Assembly: GCF_003131185.1 (NCBI RefSeq)
Contig: NZ_QFFU01000012.1
Span: forward strand, 62,001-126,000
Source of the DNA: Pseudomonas ovata
Lineage (GTDB): Bacteria > Pseudomonadota > Gammaproteobacteria > Pseudomonadales > Pseudomonadaceae
Reading direction: 5' to 3'
DNA length: 64,000 nucleotides
Shown here: piece after piece, positions 26,473 through 35,389 of the stretch
Layout: each line of letters begins with the position of its first letter
How positions within the stretch are numbered: the stretch's first letter is position 1
The notes under the pieces: model-generated
Seen by the model: the letters and a program-made list of their open reading frames with translations, nothing else
The model's database searches: none
What the model was told of the DNA's origin: nothing
Program-made: the position numbers and the translations under genes

Positions 26473-27123
26473 ATGCATCAGCAAAACATTCTGTTCGACC
26501 TCGACGGCACCCTGACCGACCCGCGCCTGGGCATCACCCGCTCGATCCAGTTTGCCCTGGGCAAGCTGGGCATCGATGAGCCGGACATTACCCGGCTTGA
26601 GCACTTCATCGGCCCGCCGCTGTTGCAGGCATTCATGCAGTTCTATGCCATGGATGAAGCCCGGGCCTGGGAAGCGGTGGGGTTCTACCGCGAGCGCTTC
26701 AAGGTCACCGGCCTGTATGAAAACCAGGTGTTCGAAGGCATCCCGCAATTGCTCGACACCCTGAGCGGGCAGGGCCGCACCTTGTATGTCGCCACCTCCA
26801 AGCCGTGGGAATTCGCCCGGGAAATCGCCCGGCATTTCGACTTTGCCCGGCACTTCAAAGTGATCTACGGCAGCGAGCTGGACGGCACACGCACCGACAA
26901 GGTCGAGCTGATTGCCCATCTGCTGGCCGAGGAAGGGCTCGACCCGCAGCAGACCCTGATGATCGGCGACCGCAAGCACGACTTGATCGGTGGCCGGCGC
27001 AACGGGCTGCAGGTGGCAGCCGTGGAGTATGGCTTTGGCAGCGCCCAGGAACTGGACGCCGAGGCACCGGAGTACCGGTTTGCGACGGTGGCGCAGTTAC
27101 ATGAGGCGTTTATGGCCTTGTAG
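26473..27123 (+). CDS. HAD-family phosphatase (Gph-like)
   Basis: 216-residue haloacid dehalogenase-type hydrolase. Catalytic DxDGT is FDLDGTLTD (D9, D11), motif II YVATSKPWEFAR, motif III KVELIAHLL and motif IV MIGDRKHDLIGG. The alpha-helical cap (residues 20-85) puts it near phosphoglycolate phosphatase/PpaX, but substrate is not predictable. Its TAG stop (27121-27123) is supplied by the palindromic repeat that starts at 27120. Confidence 0.9.
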   Translation: MHQQNILFDLDGTLTDPRLGITRSIQFALGKLGIDEPDITRLEHFIGPPLLQAFMQFYAMDEARAWEAVGFYRERFKVTGLYENQVFEGIPQLLDTLSGQGRTLYVATSKPWEFAREIARHFDFARHFKVIYGSELDGTRTDKVELIAHLLAEEGLDPQQTLMIGDRKHDLIGGRRNGLQVAAVEYGFGSAQELDAEAPEYRFATVAQLHEAFMAL

Positions 27124-27227
27124 GAGCGCGCTTGCCCGCGACCGGCTGCGTAGCAGTCGTAAATTTTCAGCGTTTTCGAGATTTCTGCGAGCGCTGCGCA
27201 CTCGGTCGCGGGCAAGCGCGCTCCTAC
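27120..27227. repeat. Palindromic repeat element, copy A (108 bp, one internal unit)
   Basis: Outer arms GTAGGAGCGCGCTTGCCCGC... of 25 bp are perfect complements of each other. The centre (AGTCGTAAATTTTCAGCG...) holds one copy of the 32-bp unit that is multiplied in copies C, D and E. Overlaps the stop codon of the HAD gene. Confidence 0.95.
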
Positions 27228-27294
27228 ACCGGGTCCATGTTGGCTGCGCGAAAGCGTGCGCCTTGGCGCTGTGCCAGTGGCACAGGATGATCTC

Positions 27295-28365
27295 CTACGG
27301 ATGCTGCACGGCGGGCATCAGTGCCTGCAAGGCCGCCGTGCGCTCGGCCGGGGTCAGTTTGCCCAGGTGCTCGACGCGTGCGTAAAACCTGGGCCAATCG
27401 CCGCCGACCTGTGCAAACACTGCCGCAAACGCCGGCACCCAATGCTCGTAAAGCCCGAACGGCAGCAGCCGGGCGTTGTTCAACGGGGCGTTGATCCAGG
27501 CGTCAAAGCGGGTGTCGCCCGGCCAGCGCCGGTCGCGCAGCGTGCGATATTCACGCCGCAGGCGTTCGAATTCGACGGCCTTGCGCTCGCGCATCACCGA
27601 TGCCGGCAACGGCTGGGCATACAGCGCCTGCAGCCGCTGGCGGGCCTCCAGCACCAGGGCGGTCAGGGCGTCGCGCTGGGCGCTGCGAATGTCATCCTGG
27701 GCCGGCAGGCCTCGCGCCGCTCGCCATTGGCGCGCGCCTTGCTGCTCGACGAAGCTGGCGTAGGATTCGTTGAAGGCCGTGTCGTCCTGCACGTAGAAGC
27801 GCTGGTGCGCCAGCTCATGAAAGATCAGCGCGGCCAGGCGCTCATCGCCCCAGCCAAGCATGGTGTTGAGGATCGGGTCGCTGAACCAGCCCAGGGTCGA
27901 ATAGGCCTCGATCCCGGCCACGTACACATCCTGGCCAGCCTGCTTCTGCAAGGCCGCCGCCCCCCGCGCACGCCCCTGGCTGTAATAGCCACGGTAGGCC
28001 ACGCAACCGGCAATCGGAAAACAGTGGGTCACGGGTGTGAGCGAGAACTCCTCGGTGGCAAATACGTTCCATACCACGTAGGGGCGGCCGATGTCGGCGT
28101 ACAACCGGTAGCTCTGGTTGTCCGGCAGGTGCAACTGCTCGCTGGCAAAGCGCCGGGCCTGCTGCGCAAGGGCCAGGTGCTGGCGCAGCCGGGGATCGCG
28201 GCCCGGGTCGGCCAGCACCTCGGCCACCGGCGTGCGCGCCTGCAACAGTTGCCATTGCCCTGAAGCCAACTGGCTGTAGTAGGAGAGACTGGAACAACCG
28301 CCGAGCAACAACAACGCCAGGACGGGCACGACGCGCCACAGGCGCACAACATCGAGTGCGGGCAT
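27295..28365 (-). CDS. Lipoprotein putative aminopeptidase (PF10023-like)
   Basis: 356 residues. Type II signal peptide MPALDVVRLWRVVPVLALLLLGGC places it on a membrane facing the periplasm; lipobox LGGC. The zinc-peptidase motif HELAHQ (IFHELAHQRFYVQDDTAFNESYASFVEQQG) follows the gluzincin pattern with a downstream Glu. Belongs to a family annotated as putative aminopeptidase; the substrate is not known. The start at 28365 is chosen over 28407 for the signal peptide and AAGG site. Confidence 0.87.
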   Translation of the reverse strand: MPALDVVRLWRVVPVLALLLLGGCSSLSYYSQLASGQWQLLQARTPVAEVLADPGRDPRLRQHLALAQQARRFASEQLHLPDNQSYRLYADIGRPYVVWNVFATEEFSLTPVTHCFPIAGCVAYRGYYSQGRARGAAALQKQAGQDVYVAGIEAYSTLGWFSDPILNTMLGWGDERLAALIFHELAHQRFYVQDDTAFNESYASFVEQQGARQWRAARGLPAQDDIRSAQRDALTALVLEARQRLQALYAQPLPASVMRERKAVEFERLRREYRTLRDRRWPGDTRFDAWINAPLNNARLLPFGLYEHWVPAFAAVFAQVGGDWPRFYARVEHLGKLTPAERTAALQALMPAVQHP

Positions 28366-28455
28366 AAACGGCCTTGAAACAGGAAGAAGACATGTCCGGC
28401 AGGACATTGACGCAAGACGTCACTATCATCGCACCCCATTCAACCGGAGTCTGCC

Positions 28456-28872
28456 ATGCGCCTGACCGTATCGATTCTTGCCCTCGGCCTGCTGGCCGGA
28501 TGCGCCGGTCCCTTGCCCAACCATGATCCGGGACAGGCCTGGGTCGATCTTGCGACCCCGACCGGCAAGATGGTGATGGCCGACAAGCTCGACGGCCAGC
28601 GCACCTGGGACGGGCGTTATTTCCAGGTCGCGCCCGGCAAGCACGAGTTGCAGGTGCGTTTCGACTATGAATACCGTTCCGGCACGGCGCTGGGCATGTT
28701 CAGCGACGACTTCACCGAGATCACCTGCTTTATCGAGGTCGACTACGACCATTTCCAGGCCGGCCAGCGCTATCGGCTTGAGGTGCGCTCGCTCACCAAT
28801 GACATCGAAGCCAGGCTCTATGACGCCCAGCGCCAGGTGGTGGCCCGGGAAGGGCATATCCAGTGCATCTGA
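28456..28872 (+). CDS. Small lipoprotein (PA0062-like)
   Basis: 138 residues. Lipobox MRLTVSILALGLLAGC, then a beta-rich domain (GRYFQVAPGKHELQVRFDYEYRSG, YRLEVRSLTNDIEARLYDAQRQVV) typical of small carbohydrate-binding-like or DUF folds, with three Cys after lipidation site. Divergent from the aminopeptidase and convergent with the DUF1161 gene. Function unknown. Confidence 0.82.
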   Translation: MRLTVSILALGLLAGCAGPLPNHDPGQAWVDLATPTGKMVMADKLDGQRTWDGRYFQVAPGKHELQVRFDYEYRSGTALGMFSDDFTEITCFIEVDYDHFQAGQRYRLEVRSLTNDIEARLYDAQRQVVAREGHIQCI

Positions 28873-29106
28873 TCAGCGGTCGTTGTTCTGGTAGATGATT
28901 TTCTTGCTGCCGTACTCGCAACTGCCCACGACCATGTTCTGGTCGCGAACCTCGTCGTTGGTGACGATTTCGAGCGTGTAGGAGGTGACATTATTGGCCT
29001 GGATGCTGGCCTCGATTTCATCCTTGAGCTCATCGCAGGACTTGGGCGCAGCCAGGGCGCCGGTGGCCATGAGGGTGCAGGTCAGTGCGACAATCAGACG
29101 TTTCAT
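28873..29106 (-). CDS. DUF1161 family periplasmic protein, paralog 1
   Basis: 77 residues: signal peptide MKRLIVALTCTLMATGALAA, then the DUF1161 core KSCDELKDEIEASIQANNVTSYTLEIV...VGSCEYGSKKIIY with two Cys likely forming a disulfide. Start at 29106 fits the signal peptide. A second member of the family lies at 31164-31388. Role unknown. Confidence 0.87.
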   Translation of the reverse strand: MKRLIVALTCTLMATGALAAPKSCDELKDEIEASIQANNVTSYTLEIVTNDEVRDQNMVVGSCEYGSKKIIYQNNDR

Positions 29107-29226
29107 CTTAGATTCCTTCGCTACGGCAAGGCACAGGAACTGTGCCGATGACCGTTTGACCTGCATCCTCTGCGGCAGTTCGCCAGCACACGACCCGGAC
29201 GTGAACCGGGTCGCAGCACGAGGCGA

Positions 29227-29655
29227 TCAGAGCAAGGTGGCTTCCAGGGTGATATTGGCGTTAAGCACCTTGGACACCGGGCAGCCTTCTTTGGCCTTCG
29301 TGGTCAGTTCTTCAAACTTGCTGGCGTCGATGTTCGGAATTTTGGCCTTGAGGACCAGATGGATATCGGTGATGGCAAAACCACCGTCTACCTGATCGAG
29401 GGTGACCTGCGCCTCGGTGTCGATACTGTCGGCGGTAAAGCCTGCATCACCCAGAATCATCGACAGGGCCATGGAGAAGCAGCCCGCGTGCGCCGCGCCG
29501 ATCAGTTCTTCCGGGTTGGTGCCCTTGCCGCCTTCGAAACGGGCCTTGAAGCCGTAGGGCGCTTCGCGCAACACGCCAGTTTCGGTGGAAATACTGCCGA
29601 TACCGCTTTTCAGATCACCTGCCCAGTGGGCGGATGCTTTCTTGACGATGCTCAT
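29227..29655 (-). CDS. osmC: OsmC family organic hydroperoxide reductase
   Basis: 142-residue thiol peroxidase that reduces organic hydroperoxides. The reactive pair is C59 (IGAAHAGCFSMAL) and C125 (AKEGCPVSKV). It starts MSIVKKASAHWAGDLKSGIG, as in the OsmC branch rather than Ohr. GAGGAGA lies 6 nt before ATG. Monocistronic; RpoS control is usual in the family but not shown here. Confidence 0.93.
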   Translation of the reverse strand: MSIVKKASAHWAGDLKSGIGSISTETGVLREAPYGFKARFEGGKGTNPEELIGAAHAGCFSMALSMILGDAGFTADSIDTEAQVTLDQVDGGFAITDIHLVLKAKIPNIDASKFEELTTKAKEGCPVSKVLNANITLEATLL

Positions 29656-29856
29656 GGTGTCTCCTCGTGGACGGATCAATGTTTTATGCAGTGACAGGGA
29701 TTCTGAGAATAGCCGGGGATGGAAAGTTCAACGGTTTAATTCCTACTACCAAAGTAGGAAATTTCAGCACCAAGCATTGAAAAGTGCTCGGTCCGGCCTT
29801 ACACCTGTAGTCATTACGGGGATGCACCCGACCCTTTCAAGGAGCTGTTGCCGCCT

Positions 29857-30858
29857 ATGAAACGCTTGTCCGATATCAAGATTTCCACCCTCGACCTGGT
29901 GCCGGTGCGCCAGGACAAGGGCCCTGCCGACGCGCTGCACCGCTCACTGGACCTGGCCCGGCACGTCGAGAAACTCGGCTACAACCGCTTCTGGGTGGCC
30001 GAGCACCACAACATGGACGGCATCGCCAGTTCGGCCACCTCGGTGCTGCTGGGCTACCTGGCCGGCGGCACCTCGACCATTCGCGTCGGCGCCGGTGGCA
30101 TCATGCTGCCCAACCATGCACCGCTGGTGATCGCCGAGCAGTTCGGCACCCTGGCCAGCCTGTACCCGGGCCGTATCGACCTGGGCCTGGGACGTGCGCC
30201 GGGCTCGGACCAGATGACCGCCCGGGCGCTGCGCCGCGAGCGTTCCGGCAGTGCCGATGATTTTCCGGATGATGTCGAGGAACTGGTGAGCTACCTGGGC
30301 CCACGCACCCCCGACCAGCGGGTGATCGCCGTGCCGGGGTACGGCACCGAGGTGCCGATCTGGCTGCTGGGTTCGAGCCTGTTCAGCGCGCAATTGGCGG
30401 GGATGCGTGGGTTGCCGTACGCCTTTGCCTCGCACTTTGCACCGCGCTACATGCATGAGGCGATTCGCGTGTACCGTAATCACTTCAAGCCGTCCGAGGT
30501 CCTCGACCAGCCTTATGTGATGCTGGGCGTGCCACTGGTGGCGGCCGATACCGATGAGCAGGCCGAGTACCTGGCGACGTCGGTGCAGCAACGCATCCTG
30601 GCGCTGATGCGCGGCCACAGCCTGGTGCAACGACCGCCGGTGAAATCGATGGACGACCTGTGGCTGCCGCACGAGCGTGAAGCGGTGGCGAGTTTTCTGG
30701 GGCTTGCGGTGATAGGCGGCCCGGAGAAGGTCAAGGCCCGGCTGGAAGTGCTGCTGGAACAGACCGGCGCCGATGAACTGATCTTCACCTGCGACCTGTA
30801 TGAACATGCCGACCGCCTGCGCTCGTTCGAGATCCTGGCCGAAGTGGCCAAAAACTGA
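29857..30858 (+). CDS. Luciferase-like monooxygenase (bacterial luciferase family, MsnO8 type)
   Basis: 333-residue TIM-barrel flavin-dependent oxidoreductase: LSDIKISTLDLVPVRQDKG, YNRFWVAEHHNMDGIASSATSVLLGYLA, PLVIAEQFGTLASLYPGRIDLGLGRAPG are family signatures. Substrate unknown. ATG at 29857 has AAGGAG 12 nt upstream; a TTG at 29848 is the alternative start. Followed at once by palindromic repeat copy B. Confidence 0.9.
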   Translation: MKRLSDIKISTLDLVPVRQDKGPADALHRSLDLARHVEKLGYNRFWVAEHHNMDGIASSATSVLLGYLAGGTSTIRVGAGGIMLPNHAPLVIAEQFGTLASLYPGRIDLGLGRAPGSDQMTARALRRERSGSADDFPDDVEELVSYLGPRTPDQRVIAVPGYGTEVPIWLLGSSLFSAQLAGMRGLPYAFASHFAPRYMHEAIRVYRNHFKPSEVLDQPYVMLGVPLVAADTDEQAEYLATSVQQRILALMRGHSLVQRPPVKSMDDLWLPHEREAVASFLGLAVIGGPEKVKARLEVLLEQTGADELIFTCDLYEHADRLRSFEILAEVAKN

Positions 30859-30883
30859 TCAACACCGTCGAGGCTGGTGCCCT

Positions 30884-30991
30884 GTAGGAGCGCGCTTGCC
30901 CGCGACCGGCTGCGTAGCAGCCGTAAATTTTCAGCGTTTCACAGATTTTTGCGAGCGCTTCGCACTCGGTCGCGGGCAAGCGCGCTCCTAC
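30884..30991. repeat. Palindromic repeat element, copy B (108 bp, one internal unit)
   Basis: Same length and outer arms as copy A at 27120, differing only at a few central positions (AGCAGCCGTAAATTTTCAGCG, CACAGATTTTTG). Lies 26 bp after the monooxygenase stop and runs straight into the 23-bp minisatellite. Confidence 0.95.
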
Positions 30992-30994
30992 GCC

Positions 30995-31132
30995 ACCCGC
31001 GGTTTCGCGCCGTCCGGGCCAGCGGTTTCGTATCGTACGGGCCAGCGTTTTCGCGCCGTACGGGCCAGCGGTTTCGCGCCGTCCGGGCCCGCGGTTTCAT
31101 GCCGTCCGGCCCAGCGGCTCTGTAGCAGCCGG
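30995..31132. repeat. 23-bp minisatellite, six tandem units
   Basis: Units start at 30995, 31018, 31041, 31064, 31087 and 31110, each close to GCCAGCGGTTTCGCGCCG+TACGG. The last unit is most diverged, and a further decayed unit may follow. A period of 23 does not keep a reading frame, so this is non-coding. It fills most of the gap between copy B and the second DUF1161 gene. Confidence 0.92.
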
Positions 31133-31163
31133 GCCCGGCGTCTGTGCCTGCCGTGCGTCAGGC

Positions 31164-31388
31164 TCAGTCACGCGAATACACGATTTCCTTGGTGTCGCCT
31201 TCACAGCTGCCGACCACCTGGTGGGTGGCGGTGCTGCCTTTCTCGACCACTTCCAGGGTGTAGGACGTCACGCCCTTGGCCTGCAGCTTGGCGTCGATTT
31301 CCGCCTTCAGTTCTTCGCAAGGCTTGCCTGCCGCCATGGCAGTGCCTGCCAGGCTCAACAACCCTACCGCCAGCATGAAACGCTTCAT
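31164..31388 (-). CDS. DUF1161 family periplasmic protein, paralog 2
   Basis: 74 residues: signal peptide MKRFMLAVGLLSLAGTAMAA, then KPCEELKAEIDAKLQAKGVTSYTLEVV...VGSCEGDTKEIVY. It aligns over its length with the 28873 gene (same two Cys, same TSYTLE block), so the two are paralogs about 2 kb apart. Start at 31388 fits the signal peptide. Confidence 0.87.
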   Translation of the reverse strand: MKRFMLAVGLLSLAGTAMAAGKPCEELKAEIDAKLQAKGVTSYTLEVVEKGSTATHQVVGSCEGDTKEIVYSRD

Positions 31389-31539
31389 GAGTACATCTCC
31401 TGGTACAGGCGCCATGCATGAGGTCGCCTGGGCGATACCGGCATGCGGGGCTGATCAAATGAGGGGGGTGACACAAACAGGTAGAGCAGTGAGCCGGTCT
31501 GAAGGTTCAGTCGCGGGCTCACCTGGCCATTATCGGCAA

Positions 31540-31755
31540 TCAGCTCTTGGCAATGCGAAAGCCGACCTTGAGCGTGACCTGGAAGTGCGCCACCTTGCCG
31601 TCTTCGATATGGCCACGGGTCTCGGTCACTTCGAACCACTCCAGGTGGTTCAGACTTTTACTCGCTTCATCGATGGCATTGTTGATCGCGTCCTCGATGG
31701 AGGTGGTCGACGAGCCAACCAGCTCGACTTTCTTGTACGTGTGATGGTCACTCAT
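31540..31755 (-). CDS. Dodecin family flavin-binding protein
   Basis: 71-residue protein expected to form a hollow dodecamer that stores or buffers flavins. Family marks: YKKVELVGSSTTSIEDAINNAIDEASKSLNHLEWFEV with the flavin-stacking Trp, and KVAHFQVTLKVGFRI. Start at 31755 matches the family; longer frames upstream add unrelated residues. Confidence 0.92.
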   Translation of the reverse strand: MSDHHTYKKVELVGSSTTSIEDAINNAIDEASKSLNHLEWFEVTETRGHIEDGKVAHFQVTLKVGFRIAKS

Positions 31756-31947
31756 GGCAGTTCTCCGTGCAAAGGTCATTGACGAGCGTAGCAGTCGTGC
31801 CGCTCCCTGCATCTGTGTGGAAAAGCCGGGCAAAAGTTCAGCGCACCGTGCATGTCACTGCGCACCTCGCTGCAAATGCCACTGCACTTTCCGCCAACCC
31901 TGTAGTCGGACACAACACACCCCATTCATCACTGCAGGAGATACACC

Positions 31948-32283
31948 ATGGCCAGTTCGTCACTCCGCAAGGCTTCGCTGCAAAGCATGGAAGCAGAGAT
32001 CGAAAGTCTGCTCAAGTCTCTTGAAGGCTTGAAAAACGATGCTTCCGAGGAGTCGAACAAGACCCTCAAGAGCCTCAAGGCCAGCGCCGAACGTGCACTG
32101 GGCCACTCGCGCGGTCTGCTCAGCGACCTGGGCGAAGTCTATGAAGACGTGAAGGTCAAGACCCGGGAAAATGCCATCGCTACCCGCGACTACGCGCAGG
32201 ACCATCCATGGACCACCGCCGGTGTCGCCGTGGGCGCGCTGGGCCTGTTGGCCGCCTACCTGCTGTGCAAGCGCGGCGACTGA
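31948..32283 (+). CDS. DUF883 family (ElaB/YqjD-like) membrane-anchored ribosome-binding-type protein
   Basis: 111 residues: amphipathic, charged helix over 1-80 (coiled-coil-like, many Lys/Glu), then WTTAGVAVGALGLLAAYLLCKRGD, a single C-terminal membrane segment with a GxxxG-like glycine pattern. ElaB/YqjD proteins tether to the inner membrane and are linked to stationary-phase ribosome inactivation in E. coli. AGGAG lies 9 nt before ATG. Confidence 0.9.
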   Translation: MASSSLRKASLQSMEAEIESLLKSLEGLKNDASEESNKTLKSLKASAERALGHSRGLLSDLGEVYEDVKVKTRENAIATRDYAQDHPWTTAGVAVGALGLLAAYLLCKRGD

Positions 32284-32297
32284 TCAGCCCGCCCTGT

Positions 32298-33191
32298 TCA
32301 GGCGGTGCCCTTCAGCTCGTTCCTGAGCCAGTGGGCCAACTGCCGGGCACGCCCGTCAGCGGCCCGCCGGGGCACCCATAGCGCCAGCTGCGCCGGGGTT
32401 TCACTGAAGCCCCATGGCGCCGCCAGGCGCCCGGCCCGCAGGTCGTCACTGACCAGCGGCTCGGGCGCAATGGCCACCCCCAGGCCAGCCACGGCCGCCT
32501 CCAGTAAATAATACAAATGCTCGAACCCTTGCCCGTAGCGCAGTGCTTGCGGGTCGATCCCGTTGTGGCGCGCCCAGCTGGGCCAGGCCTGGGGCCGCGA
32601 GGTGGTGTGCAGCAGGGATTCATCGAGCAGCGCTTGCGCAGGTGCCTGGTGCAAGGCCTCGAAACGCGAAAAGTGCGGGCTCAGCACCGGGCCGATGCGC
32701 TCACTTGCCAGTTCCAGCACTTGCATGTCGGCCGGCCACGGCGGCTCGGCGAACACCAGTAACGCATCCAGCCCCGGACGACGTGGGTCGAGGTCGCCTT
32801 CACCGGCCGACAGGTGCAGGCGCAAATCCGGCAATTCGGCGTTCAGGCGCCCCAGGCGCGGGATGAACCAGCGCGCCAGCAGGCTGCCCGAGCAGCCCAG
32901 CACAAAAGGCGCCTCATGGCTGTCCTGGCTCAACTCGGCGCACACCCCGCGCAGGCGATCAAAGGCATCACTGGAGACCTCACGCAGACGGCTGCCGGCA
33001 TCTGTGAGTTTCAGGCCGCGTCCGTCCTTGTCGAACAAACGTATGCCCAGATGCGCTTCAAGCGCCTTGAGCTGACGGCTGACCGCGCCGTGGGTCACAT
33101 GCAGCTGTTCCGCTGCCTGGCTGACGCTGCCTAACCGGGCAACGGCTTCAAAGGCCCGCAGGGCATTGAGAGGGGGCAGGTCGCGGCTCAT
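32298..33191 (-). CDS. trpI: LysR-type regulator TrpI of trpBA
   Basis: 297 residues with an N-terminal winged helix (LPPLNALRAFEAVARLGSVSQAAEQLHVTHGAVSRQLKALEAHLGIRLFDKDGRG, motif split across about 6-60) and a C-terminal effector domain. In Pseudomonas TrpI binds indoleglycerol phosphate and activates trpBA, which lies divergently 134 bp away exactly as here. Convergent with the DUF883 gene. Confidence 0.93.
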   Translation of the reverse strand: MSRDLPPLNALRAFEAVARLGSVSQAAEQLHVTHGAVSRQLKALEAHLGIRLFDKDGRGLKLTDAGSRLREVSSDAFDRLRGVCAELSQDSHEAPFVLGCSGSLLARWFIPRLGRLNAELPDLRLHLSAGEGDLDPRRPGLDALLVFAEPPWPADMQVLELASERIGPVLSPHFSRFEALHQAPAQALLDESLLHTTSRPQAWPSWARHNGIDPQALRYGQGFEHLYYLLEAAVAGLGVAIAPEPLVSDDLRAGRLAAPWGFSETPAQLALWVPRRAADGRARQLAHWLRNELKGTA

Positions 33192-33325
33192 GATGACCTC
33201 GCTTGGAAATGTGAGTTTTTCTCACAGGTGGCCGCGATCTTATCGGTTTTCAGCGTGGCCTGCGCTGGGTAAAGTGAACCCATTGCCGAATCCGGCTCAA
33301 CCCTTTCCGATCCTGGAGCTTGTTC
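33192..33325. promoter_or_regulatory. trpI-trpB divergent control region
   Basis: 134 bp between trpI and trpB, where TrpI is known in Pseudomonas to bind and activate trpBA while repressing itself. I did not fix the exact binding sites; TGAGTTTTTCTCA (33211-33223) is a near-perfect inverted repeat that may be one. Confidence 0.5.
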
Positions 33326-34555
33326 ATGACCCAGACCCACTTTCGCAGCGGCCCCGATGCCAACGGCCTGTTTGGCTCGTTTGGCGGTCGTTATGTCGCC
33401 GAAACCCTGATGCCGCTGGTGCTGGACCTGAACCGCGAATACGAAGCGGCCAAGGCCGACCCCGAATTCGCCGAGCAGATGGCCTATTTCCAGCGTGACT
33501 ATGTGGGCCGTCCGAACCCCCTGTACTACGCCGAACGCCTGAGCGATGCCCTGGGCGGTGCGCGTATCTACTTCAAGCGCGAAGAGCTCAACCACACCGG
33601 CGCGCACAAGATCAACAACTGCATCGGCCAGGTACTGCTGGCCAAGCGCATGGGCAAGACCCGCCTGATCGCCGAGACCGGTGCCGGCATGCACGGCGTG
33701 GCCACCGCCACGGTCGCGGCGCGCTTCGGCATTCCGTGCGTGATCTACATGGGCGCCACCGACATCGAGCGCCAGCAGGCCAACGTGTTCCGCATGAAGC
33801 TGCTGGGCGCCGAGATCGTCCCGGTCACCTCCGGCACCGGCACGCTCAAGGACGCCATGAACGAGGCCCTGCGCGACTGGGTCACCAATGTCGACAACAC
33901 CTTTTACCTGATCGGTACCGTAGCCGGCCCGCACCCGTATCCGGCCATGGTCCGCGACTTCCAGTCGGTGATCGGCAAAGAAACCAAAGAGCAGATGCAC
34001 GACAAGGAAGGGCGCCTGCCCGACAGCCTGGTCGCCTGCGTCGGTGGCGGCTCCAACGCCATGGGCCTGTTCCATCCGTTTCTGGATGACGCCAGCGTGC
34101 AGATCATCGGCGTCGAGGCCGGCGGCCATGGCGTGACCACTGACAAACACGCCGCCAGCCTCAACGGCGGGGTGCCGGGTGTACTGCATGGCAACCGCAC
34201 CTACCTGCTGCAGGACCAGGACGGCCAGATCACCGATGCGCACTCGATTTCCGCCGGTCTCGACTACCCTGGCATCGGCCCGGAACACGCCTTCCTGCAC
34301 GAAGTGAAGCGCGTCGAATACGTCAGCATCACCGACGACGAAGCCCTGGATGCGTTCCACAAGTGCTGCCGCCTGGAAGGCATCATTCCGGCGCTGGAAA
34401 CCGCACACGCCGTGGCCGAAGCCATTCGCCGCGCGCCGACCCTGAGCAAGGACCACCTGATGGTGGTGTGCTTCTCGGGCCGTGGCGACAAAGACATGCA
34501 AACCGTGATGAACCACATGGCCGCGACTGAAAAGACCCAGGAGACACTGGCATGA
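33326..34555 (+). CDS. trpB: Tryptophan synthase beta chain
   Basis: 409-residue PLP enzyme joining indole and serine. PLP lysine K95 lies in NHTGAHKINNC; the phosphate loop is GGGSNAMG. Other marks: GSFGGRYVAETLMP, ETGAGMHGVATATVAA. The ATG at 33326 has GGAG upstream; the frame also opens at a TTG two codons earlier. The stop overlaps the trpA start by 4 bp. Confidence 0.97.
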   Translation: MTQTHFRSGPDANGLFGSFGGRYVAETLMPLVLDLNREYEAAKADPEFAEQMAYFQRDYVGRPNPLYYAERLSDALGGARIYFKREELNHTGAHKINNCIGQVLLAKRMGKTRLIAETGAGMHGVATATVAARFGIPCVIYMGATDIERQQANVFRMKLLGAEIVPVTSGTGTLKDAMNEALRDWVTNVDNTFYLIGTVAGPHPYPAMVRDFQSVIGKETKEQMHDKEGRLPDSLVACVGGGSNAMGLFHPFLDDASVQIIGVEAGGHGVTTDKHAASLNGGVPGVLHGNRTYLLQDQDGQITDAHSISAGLDYPGIGPEHAFLHEVKRVEYVSITDDEALDAFHKCCRLEGIIPALETAHAVAEAIRRAPTLSKDHLMVVCFSGRGDKDMQTVMNHMAATEKTQETLA

Positions 34556-35361
34556 GCCGTCTTGAACACCGTTACGCTCAGCTCAAGGCCGAAGGCCGTG
34601 CCGCCCTGGTGACCTTCATCACCGCCGGCGACCCCGGCTACGACACCTCGCTCAAGGTCCTCAAGGGCCTGCCGGCTGCCGGCGCCGATGTGATCGAACT
34701 GGGCATGCCGTTCACCGACCCGATGGCCGATGGCGTGGCCATCCAGCTGGCGACCCTGCGCGCCCTGGACGCTGGCCAGACCCTGGCCAAGACACTGCAG
34801 ATGGTGCGTGAATTTCGTGTCGACGACAGCACCACGCCGATCGTACTGATGGGTTACTACAACCCCATCCACCGCTTTGGTGTCGAGGCGTTCGTGAGCC
34901 AGGCCAAAGAGGCTGGCGTCGATGGCCTGATCATCGTCGACTTGCCACCGGAGCACGATGGCGAACTGGCCACGCCCGCCCAAGCCGCCGGCATCGACTT
35001 CATCCGCCTGACCACCCCGACCACCGACGATGCACGCTTGCCCACGGTGCTGGCACGCAGCTCGGGTTTCGTCTACTACGTGTCGGTGGCCGGTGTGACC
35101 GGTGCCGGCTCTGCCACCACCGAGCATGTGACCCAGGCCATCGAGCGCCTGCGTCGGCACACATCGCTGCCGATCAGCGTCGGCTTCGGCATCCGCACCC
35201 CGGAACAGGCCGCGGCGATTGCCCGGCTGGCCGATGGCGTGGTGGTCGGTTCGGCCCTGGTCGACCAGATCGCCAAGGCCACATCGCCCGAGCAGGCAGT
35301 GGATGGCGTGCTGAGCCTGTGCGCGGCACTGGCCGAAGGCGTGCGCAACGCCCGCCGCTGA
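34552..35361 (+). CDS. trpA: Tryptophan synthase alpha chain
   Basis: 269-residue TIM barrel that splits indole-3-glycerol phosphate to indole and passes it by tunnel to TrpB. Catalytic Glu in ADVIELGMPFTDPMADG and Asp in IIVDLPPEH are present, as is the phosphate-binding GFGIRTPEQAAA. Translationally coupled to trpB (ATGA overlap). Confidence 0.97.
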   Translation: MSRLEHRYAQLKAEGRAALVTFITAGDPGYDTSLKVLKGLPAAGADVIELGMPFTDPMADGVAIQLATLRALDAGQTLAKTLQMVREFRVDDSTTPIVLMGYYNPIHRFGVEAFVSQAKEAGVDGLIIVDLPPEHDGELATPAQAAGIDFIRLTTPTTDDARLPTVLARSSGFVYYVSVAGVTGAGSATTEHVTQAIERLRRHTSLPISVGFGIRTPEQAAAIARLADGVVVGSALVDQIAKATSPEQAVDGVLSLCAALAEGVRNARR

Positions 35362-35389
35362 GGCCGACCGCTGCTGCGCCGTATACCGC

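Noticed and set aside
30800..31378. Open frame through palindromic copy B and the 23-bp minisatellite
   Set aside because: It overlaps the end of the monooxygenase gene and both repeat arrays. The 23-bp period does not hold frame, and the peptide is repetitive and Arg-rich.
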